Positions 11,901 to 24,134 of a stretch of DNA of 64,000 nt are shown here, piece by piece. The position numbers and the translations under genes are program-made. This DNA is from Blastomussa wellsi (lineage: Eukaryota; Cnidaria; Anthozoa; Scleractinia; Plerogyridae): positions 2,580,470 through 2,644,469 of the forward strand of contig OX393563.1 of the NCBI GenBank assembly GCA_947652115.1, in the 5' to 3' direction. The notes beneath the pieces are model-generated. The model did no database searches. It was not told the origin of the DNA and saw only the letters and a program-made list of their open reading frames with translations. Positions within the stretch are counted from its first letter, which is position 1; every line of letters starts with the position of its first letter.

Positions 11901-14900
11901 GCCGGGTGACTTTTAATGCAGTCTCTTCTTCTTACACATCCGGCAACTATTCATGTCACTTACACTTCACCCCTCACCTAAACAGCTAATCACACAAATA
12001 AACCTTGTCGGAGTATGCGAAGAAGTAAAAAGTTGTATATAGACATGCTCATAGTTTTTCAATAGAGTGTACTTACTTGTGCCGTTGTAGGTTATGGCAA
12101 CCTGCCAAGGCCAGGCAGCGTGCGCAGAGTATATCCCTCCCACAATCCGCCTGGTGCGTGTCGAGTTCTTAAAATTCCCCAATGTACCGCAAGTATACGG
12201 TGAAACCTTGGTTTTTTCTTCAATACAAAAAGGATGTCACGATCAGTTACAAATTTCTTAACCCTTGAAAAGCTTGAATGCAAATTAGCTCTTATTAACC
12301 GAGCGGGAGGTCTGTATGGGAGAATCCTGACCGTGAGGTCGTGAGTGCAGACCGAACACAGTGAGATATGTACTCACGACCCAGGTCAAGATTCTCCCAT
12401 ACAGACCTCCCGTTCGGTTAATAAGATGTTTATTATGTGGCCAAACGGAAACTTCAATTTGCTATACGACACTGCTTCGTTCTCGCTGACGGTTTGTTTG
12501 CGAACTGCGATGAGCTGAACTTAAATTTGCAAAAGTTTTGTCATATCTTAACTTTTTATTCTTGTCAAGCCTTTTTAATTTTCCATTTAGTATTTTTAGA
12601 GAAAAAGGGGGCAATGTGTTCCTGTTTTGTTTGTAACTTGCTGACCCCAAAATTCAACCGGTCTAGATGGGAAAATCTAGACCGCTGTCAATATCGATTT
12701 TAGCCTATCAAATTCGTGAATTCGCTAGGTTCCAGACCACGTGTGACACGGCCATATAATAGTGTTTTATTAACTGCTGCTGTTTGGCTGGGGTCTTTTG
12801 ATTAGCTAGTGTGGATAGGTTTTTCACTAATTCCCACGGTCATTGTAAACAAAGTCATTACAAGGTCTGGCTATACCTGCATATCACAATCCATATCGTG
12901 AACAGATTCATGTTATTAATTTTTGCTAACTATCCAAATTTAAAATAAATTGGACAGTTTTAATTTTACTCAGACTGTACAATTTGATGAAAATCTGAAA
13001 ACCTTATGTCAACCAATCAAATATAAAAAAAAACTAGCTTGTAGGGCGAAACATTTCCATGTTCATGTATTTTGGGTTGCTAATAGATAACAGGACTATG
13101 TGCTTGTCCAATTTGGAAATAATTGGATTCAAGAATTCCCCGACTACCAAATTGGCCAATTTTTCAGTCCGCGGTATTTTTTCATCCAATTACAGCATGT
13201 AGTCTTATTATCTATTAAGAAGACTAGCTCTACTAGAGCTATTTTGAATATTGGCCAATAACTTTTTCCCTTTTGAGGTAGTACCAGTCTTGCAATCAAT
13301 TTGTTCTTAATTTTGTTTTTTTTTCCTTTCACACAAACATAATGAGAATATGTTATATGCTAATGTTCAGCTACAAAAAGATAGTGACTGAAAACTGCTG
13401 AAGTAACAGTTATATCAAAAGGAACGTAGGTTTTTTTATAAAAAAGTTAGCCATTAGTAATTTATTCGATTCTCCCTTTGCTTTTCGCCACTTACTTCTG
13501 AACAGAGCGGCAACCATTAGGTATTTCTTAGACAAACAGAACTTTCCATCACCATAGTAACCCGGCTTGCACTTGCAGTGGAACGACCCAATGGTGTTGA
13601 AGCACGTGGCCTTAATGTGACATAGATGACTGTGCTCGACTTGTACATCATTGCTGGTGTACGGGTTTTCGTAATCCTCGTATTCAATGCATTCGTTGAT
13701 ATCTGCATGAAAAAGAGGGATCATAACAATAGACCGGAGAGCCATTGAAAGGAAGTTTTGCACAGGACCTCATCTAAATTCTAAATTCAAAACCGTTTAT
13801 ATTACAGAGCTGTCTCTTGTTATATTCTAGACATCGGTGTCACTAATTGCTGGGGAAAGTTGTGAAACAGAAGAGTGCTTGGTTTTAGAGATAGAGCGTT
13901 TTGAAAGTTGAGACGGTCTACTCAGCATGATCTGAAATGTTTTAGAAACCGACATTTTGGCACTAATACCATGCTTTATAGCTTTTCCAAAAAAAAAAAA
14001 AAAATTACCGCTAAAGCAATTCCGTAGCAAAACGTACAATTTGGTTGCAAATCCTTCTCTGTTTTTGCAGAAGGGTTTGGCTGCCAACTTGCCGCAAAAC
14101 TCTTAAATGTTCCGATTAATCCGCAACAATGATCATTGCCACGTTAAAGTTCGGAGAATGTTGTCATCTACAGCTACAGCACGTACAGCTATGTACGACT
14201 TTTCTCATGTTTTTGCTGTAAGGAAACGACGGGGATGCTCGTTGCAGTCTCGCATGGGGATGTAAATTTCAGAGGTTTGGTTTTGCTTAGTGTATTCCGG
14301 ACGAGAACGACAATATTTTTCGCCGTCAGTTTCTCGGTTACAGTTGCATGCTAAGAAAAATAATTGCTTATGGCATTTTGGTATCTTTACGGGGTCAATG
14401 AAAGCTTAAGCCACGCCCAGAGTGGTGTCCTTTAAATAGGCGTTAACTTCAGAATTTCCGAGGAGCATCGCAGTCTGTTTCATATGGAAATTCCCCCTCC
14501 CTCGGGACACTGCTAGCAACGCAAAATTATTGACTTCTTTTATTGACCTATAATAGATCAATTCACGAAACCCGATTGTGAATAATTTACATGCAGAAAG
14601 ATAGCACAATTTTGCACTCACCAGAAAATTTAAACAGTTTCGCAAATCCGATCAGGACCGATCAGTACATAATTTAACGGGTATTTCATGTTCAGACTAT
14701 CACTATCGTTTAAAAAGAGTCATACGATGGTGCTTTGTGTCATTTTCATTGTACTCTGAAAAAAGAAAGTGGTGGGCAGCTGAAATTTGTAAACACTGGC
14801 GTACCGTTGTTCGTTGTTGCTATCAGGTACTCTGTTTTGCACCATATAGTACCATGCCTCGTAGAAATAAAAATGCATTGTTTTCGTGCAAGAAACCTTA

Positions 14901-17900
14901 TGACTCAAGTAACAGTAGGTACTTGAAGTTTGTTCAGTTTACATTCCTGTTTCCTCACTTAGTATTTGTAAATGGATACTCTGTATTCAAAGTGTTTACA
15001 AGAAGCATCACGTGCACACCATTGGGACGTTTTGTTGCAGATGATACTGTCATACTAACCTTCACAAGCTGGCAAGGTTCCACTCCACTTCTCATTCTTC
15101 TGACACTGTCGTAAGCGAGTACCTGTAGAGAGTCTAAATCCCGGATTGCAAAAATATTCAACGGTGGCTTTGTAGCTGAAGTCGTCTCCCACACGGAAGC
15201 CATTTTTTGGCACACCAGGATCATCGCATGTTTTCACTACAGCTACGAAAAATAAATTGGTGCATAAATAACAATTAGTCCAGTTGACATCAAAGTTCTC
15301 CGCACTTGTTTTGATGGTTTAATCTCCACTCTGCGGCTTCCTGCCATTAACTTCATGTTGTTTACATGTACATTTTGTTTTCCATGTCAGAGTTTCCCCA
15401 AATTAGCGTGACCTAGCCCCTTTGTTGTAAGACAATTTACAAGCCTAAATTAACTTGCGGTTTGCATTGCTCAAGACGAAAATCATGATTCTCATAGAAA
15501 ATAAATTAACCAGATAATATGGTGGCTACGTTCTAGTTCTGTGAGAAAAACAGAAAAAAAAATCAAACAGACGACAAACTGTTACTCAATATTACATCGA
15601 TTGGTACCGCGTGTTACTCATGTGGTGTTTTACTCATGATTTGTCAATAACAAGTTTTCATAGAGCTTGACCCTCTTGGACTAATTAGAACTACCAAGGT
15701 GAGATAATACACCTCTTTCCTGTAGCATTTGATTCTTTATACAGCTGACGCAGCCAGCATAGTGGGCGCTTCCGCGAGAGCGACAGTAAAAAGGAAAACC
15801 AGCAGAGCAAAAAGATAAGCTTTCATTTTCTTTAACTTTCTATCGCGTTATTTATTGCTCTGTCCTTAGCTTGGCTAACTTGCAAACTGGCATTCCCTGT
15901 TCGATTTCCTACTGGTGTCGAAACTATTTTGAATAACAAACCCCAGCCATTTGAATTACGAACTGCTATAGTCTTAAGGTTATTCCCTGATTGCACATCC
16001 TTACTGCGCATGATTTCACGAGTGAGTAACGCGCACATAAAAAAATGACACATTTTTTCTAGGTATGGTGACCTATCGTTTTTTCTCTTGTTTTGAGCTG
16101 GGCAATAACGTTCTCTCTGTAAAATAAATATAGACAAACTCTCATTGGGTATACGTTTTTAGCAAGGAATCGTGAATATAATGGGAGCTGTTTCTCCAAA
16201 ATGAGTATCGGGTCCCCAATATGATAAGCGACCGATTCTTTTTCACTGGAATTACCTTAAAATAAAATGATTACTTCTTGAAAAATCTTTGTAACAAGCT
16301 TAAGGAGTTGGTTCGAGTTGAGTTAAATTGTTCGTTTTGGTTGTTGTTGTTGTTTTCTTTGTTTTTTCAAGATGCCATTCTAAGTGGCTTGATTGATTTA
16401 GACCGATGTCTTGTGTTCATACTATACAACTAAAAGACCCGAGGTCCGTCCAGACTGTCCTCAGTAGCTAGTATTAACCGTTAAACTAAACTGTTGGAGC
16501 GACAACTACACGACCCCACCAGCTATACTGAATATCCCATCGTGTTTAAATAAAGTGTTCAGTTCAGTTAGTTCAAGGTCAATATTATCCGATACATAAA
16601 GTCATGATGGCTGAGGCCTATATACCGAAAATTCTAGAAACCACGACACTGAACGAGGTTCTGGGAGGGTAGGGTTAATCTGATTAACGGCCAATAACTG
16701 ATGGTACATGGCCAGCAGCTGTTCACCACAGTTGCATCTGCGTGGGTAGGATTTTGCTTTTCATTTGTGTGGAAGTAGAAACAAATTAGATGCACTCAAA
16801 GTCTTGCCTGGTCCTGAAATATACTATAATTCTTACTGTACAAAAAATATAAAATATTATATGTTGATGAATAAATGAAAATTTAGAGAGTGTTCACCAA
16901 TTCAACAAAAGCAAAATAAAAATAAGAAGTTACTGACAAGCTTAATAGAACGCCGTATTTCCTCGTCGCAGGATTTATTTGCAAAACGTGATTTCTCTAA
17001 CAAAGGGCGCGTGCTAATTAAAGAACAGGATATCCGCAGATTACCCGCATCCTTTTCATCTCTCGAGGGTGCACATGATTTTTTTTTTCGCTCAGAACAC
17101 AAGCCGAATAAGCTCTCTCCAGCTGTTTTATTATCCTTCTACACCATGGACATCAACTGCCGTAATTACTGTTCATAAAACTAGAAACGAGCAGAAAACA
17201 GTCCAACACACCAAGTCGATCCATCCCAGTTGCGCAAGAAAACCAGCAGCTACGCTGGTTACAAGATTAGCGGTTTTGTAGACACTTAACAAGTCATGAG
17301 TCTTTTTAGAAAATTTTGTTTTTTGTCTCTTATTTTTATTTACGAAGTAGTGACTCATTTGAAGTCCTCTTTTTGGTCAGGGTCTTAAAAACAGATCATG
17401 CTTTCCATTAGCGCCAACACAGAATTGTCTTTCTCGCCGTTCCGCCATCCTTTCAAGTCGAGCTAAGACGCTTGAACTAAATTTCACTCTATACTTGTCA
17501 GGTCGCAGGGTCAGCAAAGTCAGTAAATGATTGATGCATTAAATACAAATTTAATTTTTTCTCTCCATTATGTACTAGAAGCGTCCAGAGACATCGCACT
17601 ATTTATTCAACCACACAAGAGATATTTAGGTGCGACATTAAATAGGACTTGACAACATCAATATTTGGGTGGAAAATATTAGAACTGAAGCGAACCAAAC
17701 CTAAAATCCTTAATGCTCCTTCGATTTGCCATGACCGCACAGATGGATGCTAATTACTCGGTGAGAGATGTTCCCTAATGTAAGGAAAGGTGTACATTGC
17801 AATAGCTTTGCGAACACCTCTGACTGAACAGTGTGAAAGAACGATACAGAAGACCCTTCCCTCTTTTGTACCGCCGAAATTAATTTTGTTGCTTCAACCC

Positions 17901-19637
17901 TTAGGTTATTCCGGAAATGCATACTGAGTCAGACGGCAAAATAAATCAACATTTTTTAGTTTCCTGTTTTCAGCTGCGCAATGCAGAGAAACCGCGCGAG
18001 GGACACAGCACGAGATTTAAATGAGCACACGAATGGAGCATCGTCACGGCGGAGAGACACTCGTTTGTGTGGTCTGAACGGGGCCAACGCGTGTAGACTT
18101 AACTGCTTAAGAGTCTATATTTCCACTCTACAAACTAAATGTCTTTTGTGGAGATTTGTGTATGATGGACTGCGTTGTAATTAAATGCATGTGACCCTGA
18201 GCATGGATTACATACATCAAGAAATCGACTGAAATGCCTGCAAGTAATAAACTTTTATTTAACAGCGCCGAGAGCAAATGAAGACCACACGAATAAATAT
18301 TCTGACTTATTCGCACTTTGACGGCATTTCTCACGAGCAAAAAAATCAATTCAAGATTTGACTCATTTTAGGTTGATACCGAAAGCCGTAGACATCAGTC
18401 ATCTTTTTCATCTTTGTCATCGATGTCACATCGTGTCGCGTAAATTCTAAACAACCCTTACACTGGCAACGCATGAGTAAATCTCGATATAACCTTTGAC
18501 AATTTAAAGATTTCAGCTATTCTCTCCTTCGACAAAACAGGACTTTTTTGCGAAATATGATCGCTCAGAGAGATTTATTCTCAGCTTCTTCTTCTGTATA
18601 CAGAGTTGCTGAAAAATAGAAACTTGAGTGTACTGTGGTTATGGTGCCTTAAACTCTTTCAACAGTTGCTTGATGTCATATTCCCTTATTTCCAATTTTA
18701 CAAATCTGGATTCTTTGTGGCTAATATTTTCGGAAGAAAAAATGCCCAGAATATCTTCGTAGAAAATTTTCCTTTGATAAACTCAAGGTGCCTGTTTGAC
18801 CTGTCTGATTCATCTTGCCCGTTATACAGTCTCAAATGAACTATCGATATTAAGATCTCGAGGTTTCTTGACTGTAACGTGATTAGGCGGCGGGAACACA
18901 AAGCAATGTTTTCTATTTTGCAACGTAACCACCTCCACATGAAGAAAGACAAGAAAGCCTTCCACAGTACCAGAAATAGAACATTTTAATGGGGCATGCT
19001 TAGCTTCAATAGGTGATGTCTAGGGACATATTTTGATAATTAACAAAAGCTTTTGAAGATAAAGTAAACAGCAAATACAAGATAAGATCCAATCTGCGGC
19101 TTTCTTCGAGCTACAATCTTGGCAAGAGAACAATACTGGAATTAGGAAAATACAACAAAACATAAATAAGGATACCGCAGGAGCGATCATTGCATGAAGA
19201 ACTAATCTTTTAGTAAAAAAATCCTTCAAGTGCTTGACGCAACGTAAATTGTAAACATGTCAGCGTTTGAGTAAAGAAAAACGCTTAATGCAACGTGTTT
19301 CTTATTCCATATCCAAAAGTAGAAGAGCATTCGGCTGCCAACTGCGATGAACGTATTGCCTAATTTCTGTTTTGTGGCCAAATCAATATCTCGACATGCT
19401 TGTTACGAAATGTACCTAGCTCTCCACCGCTTAATTAATAGCTTCAGAATTGTGCTTGCGAGTGTGGTGTGCTAGGTACTAGGTCGTCCATTCCAGACCA
19501 AACTTGCAAGCCTGCTAAAATTTGGTAGAATTAAACGACTTACCTTTGAATGTTTTTCTTCTGAAGGAGCTCACTTCCACCACTCTCAACACAAGCAATC
19601 CGAAGAAAAATACGAAAAAGTGGCACGGTAGGGTCAT
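8482..19637 (-). CDS. Gene B: secreted CCP-EGF serine protease homologue with all catalytic residues lost
   Basis: Eight exons: 19544-19637, 15060-15242, 14231-14350, 13496-13702, 12077-12217, 9768-9893, 9285-9439, 8482-8901. They join to 481 codons with consistent phases. Order: signal peptide (1-24), CCP (about 32-92), cysteine-rich segment, Ca-type EGF (about 133-201), linker with Cys211, then a chymotrypsin fold from Ile226 (RR/IVGG). The catalytic positions read TVANV (His57 to Asn270), HNIALL (Asp102 to Asn324) and GDVGSP (Ser195 to Val428), and the Cys42-Cys58 pair is lost (LFNG, ANV). The fold is otherwise well kept: C168-C182, C191-C220, Asp194 and the Cys1-Cys122 link survive. It should have no protease activity and probably acts as a binding partner or regulator, as other protease homologues do. 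Exons 3 and 1 are the least certain. Confidence 0.82.
9285..9439 (-). CDS. Gene B exon 7: segment that normally carries Asp102
   Basis: [38 protein letters not shown] and [11 protein letters not shown]. The DIALL motif reads NIALL, so Asp102 is Asn. Enters phase 1 and leaves phase 0 (donor GTGAGT). Confidence 0.82.
9627..9735. mobile_element. Small inverted-repeat element in gene B intron 6
   Basis: GACGACGCCTAGAC on the left is matched in inverted arrangement by GCTAGACGACGCC on the right, with an AT-rich hairpin-like middle (TTATCGTTTTCGGTTCGATAA). Boundaries are approximate. Confidence 0.4.
9768..9893 (-). CDS. Gene B exon 6: segment that normally carries His57
   Basis: 42 codons. [17 protein letters not shown] aligns to the usual G(S/A)LI..W(V/I)LTAAHC. 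His57 is Asn and Cys58 is Val. Cys42 is also absent (YLFNGALI), so the disulfide that closes the histidine loop is lost on both sides. Phase 1-1. Confidence 0.82.
9894..12076. other. Gene B intron 5
   Basis: 2.2 kb with no exon seen. It contains a C run near 10886-10895 and AT-rich stretches. Both flanking exons are in matching phase 1, so nothing is required here. Confidence 0.5.
12077..12217 (-). CDS. Gene B exon 5: linker cysteine and start of protease-like domain
   Basis: 47 codons: a linker with [12 protein letters not shown], the activation-type sequence RTRRIVGG, then [14 protein letters not shown]. The acceptor after TTTTTGTATTGAAG restores the reading frame. The cleavage site is still present although the domain is catalytically dead. 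Confidence 0.8.
12291..12425. mobile_element. Near-palindromic MITE
   Basis: CTTATTAACCGAGCGGGAGG followed by TCTGTATGGGAGAATC on the left is mirrored by the complementary arm ending TTCGGTTAATAAG. Arms of about 36 bp around a middle of about 63 bp. It lies just upstream of gene B exon 5 in its intron. Confidence 0.75.
13496..13702 (-). CDS. Gene B exon 4: calcium-binding-type EGF domain
   Basis: 69 codons beginning [13 protein letters not shown], with [18 protein letters not shown] and [10 protein letters not shown]. The INEC start and C-x-N-x4-(F/Y) core are the calcium-binding EGF signature, with a long insert between cysteines 1 and 2. The exon runs 14 codons past the last EGF cysteine to the donor GTAAGT. 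Phase 1-1. Confidence 0.8.
14231..14350 (-). CDS. Gene B exon 3: cysteine-rich segment, family not recognised
   Basis: 40 codons after a clear acceptor (TTTTTCTTAG): [13 protein letters not shown], then about 23 polar residues and RDCNEH. Four cysteines. The 3' boundary is uncertain, because the available phase 1 donors (GTCGTT at 14230 or GTTTCC at 14227) are weak and a stop follows shortly. It lies between the CCP and EGF exons and keeps the frame. Confidence 0.5.
15060..15242 (-). CDS. Gene B exon 2: CCP domain
   Basis: 61 codons, [12 protein letters not shown] ... [12 protein letters not shown], with four cysteines and the CCP tryptophan. Acceptor after TTTTTCGTAG, donor GTTAGT, phase 1-1. 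Confidence 0.82.
15243..19543. other. Gene B intron 1 (4.3 kb)
   Basis: Apart from the small signal-peptide ORF at 15737-15826, no domain-encoding exon was recognised on either strand. The region is AT-rich without clear tandem repeats. Confidence 0.45.
15737..15826 (-). CDS. Small ORF with perfect signal-peptide form
   Basis: 29 codons starting [20 protein letters not shown] and followed by nine more residues before TAA. It could be an alternative first exon of gene B (a GT lies in SAV but is phase 0 and does not match the phase 1 CCP exon), the first exon of another transcript, or chance. No RNA evidence is available from sequence alone. Confidence 0.3.
   Translation of the reverse strand: MKAYLFALLVFLFTVALAEAPTMLAASAV
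19544..19637 (-). CDS. Gene B exon 1: start and signal peptide
   Basis: ATG at 19637 gives 31 codons with a strongly hydrophobic core ([13 protein letters not shown]) and a likely cleavage after VEVSS. The donor GTAAGT is phase 1, matching the CCP exon at 15242. The 4.3 kb intron is long for this locus, so another first exon (see 15737-15826) cannot be excluded. Confidence 0.6.
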
Positions 19638-21479
19638 CGCTTCTTCTGCAAAGCTGACTGGATGACTGAACAAACGCACCTTGGTATTTTCACTCTTTCT
19701 TTACGCAAATCAAATATTTTCTTAAAAAATTGCCAAAGCGACGTCAACTTAGCCGTGTTTCGGTGTGAATGTGGAAGAGTGGAGGCCTGCAAGGAAAAAG
19801 AGAGGTACAAGCGGCATGAAGCAACTTAATCTAGATCAAGATTGTAACAAGAAACCCATTTTGTAAAGGTATCGATCTGTGGACGTGTGCACTCATTGTA
19901 TCAGCGCCTAGTGGGAGGTCCTTGCTTCAGAGGCGCGAGCAGCCGCGTGCTATCTGGCTAATAATGTTTATATTGCATAGCTCAAACTTCTAATTTAAAT
20001 AAATAACTTCTCCGTAGGCGGGAAAATGGAAACTTAATTTCGGACATATGTCATTGCTGTTAACAGTGCGCTGTTCGGTATGCAATTGCGCTATTCTGTT
20101 CCTGGATGGTCACATCCAGCCTCAGCACTTGAAACGGATGTTGTGGTTACAGTGAATCAACATACACGGCTTTATTCAATTTAGTGAAAGCAATCGGAAG
20201 TTCTTTGTCACGAAACTTTCTTAACTTTTTCCCCCTTTGATAAGACCCGAGGAAAAAAAACTGAAATTGTTGGCGACAAAATTCTGCGGGGACAGACAGA
20301 TATGCAGCGTAATCTGTCTTCAAAGACAGATTAGGTGGTGCTTAAATGATATAACAGTAATTAAAATGATTTTTCTCAATGCTCCCGGAGATGGGCGCAA
20401 GAAAAACAGATGATATGAATATTTTAGCTCAAGATTTTCTTTCATTCTACTTTATTACAAATTTCTGGTTAGTTGCATTGAGATGTGACTAAAAATAATA
20501 AAACACAGCAAAATTGAATATGCATCTACTGATAACTCAGTAGTCAGAAAACCGTCTCTGCCGGTTTCCTCGCCATTTATCAATCTTTTCTTATATTTTC
20601 TTTATTATTAATTTTTGTAAGCGTTTATGTCATGGCAAATAACAAAATAATAAAGCACTAAAATAAGAATAAACTGGTAGCTTCTTAAAGTACTAATGTA
20701 TACTTTTCTGCCCAAGACTACGTTGCAGTTGATCAAGTGGGATTTTCACGTGAAAATTTAGGTGTTCCTTTCCTTGTCTCTTCTTCTGTGACGGGAAAGA
20801 TCGTGCTAGAGCTAGTGGTGCCCGTGATGAGGTTTAAACTCTGAAGCCATGGATTGAAGAGTAAGCCAAATCCTCTTCCCATTTTAAACTTGGCGTTCTG
20901 TTCACAAGCCCTACAAAAGCCATGTAATTAATTTAAGTACATCCTTTTCCGGATTGCACAAGTTGATCGGTATTGTTCTGAACATTTTGTCAGCTTAGAA
21001 AAATAAAAATACGATAAGTACTGTAAAATAAACTTTAAAGGGTCCTTAATTCAACCAAGCCTTTGTTATTGTTTACATGCGAGAGATTCATAACTAATTT
21101 TTTTTACGTGAAACGTGTTTTTTTTACGTGAAGAGATCCCTGAGAACTTGCTAAAGGTAATTTAAACACGTCCAGTAACATAACTTACAGCAACGCAAAA
21201 AGATTTCGCTCCAACATACAACTTCCATAATTTGGATGGCATCGAGAATGGTGGAGGCTGACAAAGGGCTGTCAGAATGCCTCTATGAAAGGCGGCAGTT
21301 CAAGTCATCCCACGGCTACACGTAAGCTACCACTGGTAGAGGGAAAATCTGTGGTTGCAGGGTACGATATTTTCGACGCGTTTTCATATTGTCAACACCA
21401 TTCTAGATCAAAGTTCGCTACTTTTTTCCTTTACCTCCATCTTCTGTTAGTTAAGGTTGAGTTAGTTCAAGCCTTCAAC

Positions 21480-22340
21480 CTAGTCAGGCATTTTCGCTGT
21501 TTTCGTTGTTCTCTATCATGGTTAATGACATCAACCCTGTAATCCCCAAACCCCACTGATCAATTATGCTGATGATATCACAGCGAGTGTGCCTGTAACT
21601 ACTGGCCTCAATCACACTGATCCATCAGGAGGTAGCAAACATCAAACGCTGGGCTGATGTAACCTGATGAAGCTGAACATGAAAAGGACCTGTGAGATGA
21701 CATCTACTAAAGCCGGGAGCTCTGGAACATCGGAACACAACACCCCGGGGCACAAGAATTTTATTTTTATAGATATATATATTTTTAGAAATTTATTGGC
21801 ATTGACGGTATTTCTGGTGTTCCGGGGTGTTCCGGTGTTCCAGTGTTCCTGGCTTTATTACATGCCCTTTGAGATGGTTGTTAAGGGTAAAACTAGGATA
21901 CCCCTGCCAAAGTCCATGGATGGAATAGCTAGGAAAAGTGAACTAAAGCTGTTAGGAGTTACAGTAAACACTACAGTAAACAGTAAACACTACGGCTACT
22001 CTCCACAGGAGCTTATACTGCTGTTTGACAGCCTTATAATGTCACTTTTTACCTATGCGATTGAGGTGTGGGCTTGTGTCCACCATAGTAAATACCTCTT
22101 CCAAATTGATAAGTTTTGCAAGCGGGCTCAACGTTATGGTTACACCAGCAAATATGAAACCATAACTGATGTAATTAAGATCAAAGATTGGCTACTATGG
22201 GATAAGATAACTACTGATAGTAGCCATTCCCTTCATGAACTGCTTCCACCCCAGTGAACAAGGAGCCTTAGGAAAAGGGGATGCCCTTATATCCTGTCAC
22301 GTGTCAAAACTGAACGACATAGACGCTGTTTTGTGAACAG
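21480..22340 (+). pseudogene. Decayed LINE reverse transcriptase fragment
   Basis: The RT box YADDIT appears near 21563-21580 in one frame. After frame changes and an insertion, the C-terminal part (LKLLGVTVN, YSPQELILLFDSLIMSLFTY, EVWAC, KFCKRAQRYGYTSKY) reads from about 21870 to 22257. Stops and frameshifts show that it is dead. A hairpin-like insertion at about 21720-21850 (GGAACAC...CCCCGG against CCGGGGTGTTCCGGTGTTCC) splits it. Confidence 0.7.
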
Positions 22341-22998
22341 ATGCCTTTTAAATTTTATCTAATTGTTATTCATACATTTGTAAATAGTTTTTAATTAGTT
22401 TTTACGGTAGTTTGTTATATGAGTCCAGACGTATGACTCTGGGCAGGTTTCTTCTGTTATTCAGTATTAATAAGGAATTCAATCAAACAATCTTTTCTAC
22501 CCAAGAAATAAACGTTACTGCATGCAAGTGACCAATGTTTTTATGCAACCTCGTTCCTCGTTGTTTAATTTCGACTCGTTGTTTGTTTGAAACTCTCTGA
22601 CCTCTCTCATTCTCTCATCTGGGTTTAAGTTCTTGTGAATTATTGTAGTCGAATAAATCGAAGACCATTCTCCAATGCAGGCCCATTTTTTTATGGATTG
22701 CCTTACCAGATGATGTTACATATTGCACATTACATACATATACATACATATTACATACTATGTATGTTTAACAGTTTAAAATTTTTTTCTTAACAAAGCC
22801 TATTTTAAATATATATTTTAGCTAAATCGACTATTTTATGGTCAATATGCAAACGAAGTATAATTTTATCAATTGTTTGTAGTTTTTAGACACAAAAAGG
22901 CTGGTTCAGACACAAAAAAGCTGGGAACAAATGTTTGTGTTGGGAGGTACAGTGGGAACGCACAAACCATTACCAAGTCTATAATAAAACTTATGATG

Positions 22999-23035
<37 letters not shown>

Positions 23036-23060
23036 GTCTTCGTCGTCGTCGTCGTCGTTA
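22999..23060. repeat. (ATC)n / (GTC)n microsatellite
   Basis: A dozen ATC units followed by CGTC/GTC units. The plus-strand ORF across it encodes a poly-His run and is an artefact. Confidence 0.9.
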
Positions 23061-23399
23061 TCATCATTATTATTATGATCGGGGTTATTTGACATTATTT
23101 TTCACATGTTTGGATTCGGAACTCGTAATATTCTTCACTTTTGGATTCAGAACTCTTAATATCTTAATATTCTTCACATTCTGGACTAGTAGGGGCTTTG
23201 AAATCGATAAGGAACTAGCGAGTTTTTAGTATTTTACAATTGCTACTATTATTCGCTTATTTAAGGTACTGCATGAACAATAAACCAGATGCTCGATGAC
23301 GTGAATTTTTATTGTTTAAAAAAATTGACATTCTTTTTAACGAGTTATTTTCAGTAAATAGTACTATTTTTAAATAACAAAGATGATAATGATTATTAT

Positions 23400-23500
23400 T
23401 TTAAAAAAACATTATTGTTGTTGTTATTATTATTATTACTATTATTATAATTACTATTATTATATTATTATTATTGTTATTATTATTATTATTATTAAAT
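23400..23500. repeat. (TTA)n microsatellite
   Basis: Imperfect ATT/TTA triplets over about 100 bp. Confidence 0.85.
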
Positions 23501-24059
23501 GGATAATAAATGTGATTAAAAGTGCGGGAGAGATGATTTTCTCGACTACTGATTAGTATATTGCATTGCGATCCGTTTTACAAATACTTGGAATTCGATA
23601 TGTCAAGGGTGTCGAACACAGTTCAGATCCCACTGTATCGGTTTCGAGTGTTATAGTCTGCAGGCGTATTGAAATTGACTTTGACCACAATGACTTAAAT
23701 AGAACAAACGGCCTTGACTGCGTTAGCAAATGAGTATTGATGATCAGATGGGTTAAACCAAAACCCAAAACTTCGTATATTTTCCCCAGGAAAATAACAA
23801 TATGGGTGGTCTAAAAATGAGACATCGAAAAAGGAATTTCACTATTAAAAATAAATACTCCATTTTTGGAAAATCCTGACATGAGGAAAAGATTACAACA
23901 ACGACATGAGCCCTGTTCACAAAATATGAACCGCGTGAGAACTTCACAAGGTCACCGGTGTTTAATTAGGATAAAGACACCTTTATAGACATTTTAGCTC
24001 ATCTCGCGCGCTCCTTTGACAATTTTAAATTAATTTTTCACCAAACTTTTTTTTAGTCC

Positions 24060-24134
24060 CACAGGGAACCATGGTACTTGATCTGGTAATACTTGGTAAC
24101 GCAAGCCCTGGAGGTATGTCTCATAGCAGGAATT
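24060..24134 (+). repeat. 24-27 kb dispersed repeat, copy 1
   Basis: Contains GGTACTTGATCTGGTAATAC, ACTTGGTAACGCAAGCC and CTCATAGCAGGAATTG. Shares these motifs in order with copies at 25685 and 26643. Confidence 0.6.

Noticed and set aside
8482..19637. Gene B as an active trypsin or as a Limulus factor C orthologue
   Set aside because: All triad residues are replaced, and no LCCL or C-type lectin domain was seen.
21667..22257. 196-codon ORF as a host gene
   Set aside because: The C-terminal part matches LINE reverse-transcriptase tails, and upstream RT motifs lie in other frames with stops.
22873..23229. 118-codon ORF with a poly-His run
   Set aside because: The run comes from an (ATC)n microsatellite and the rest has no family resemblance or splice context.
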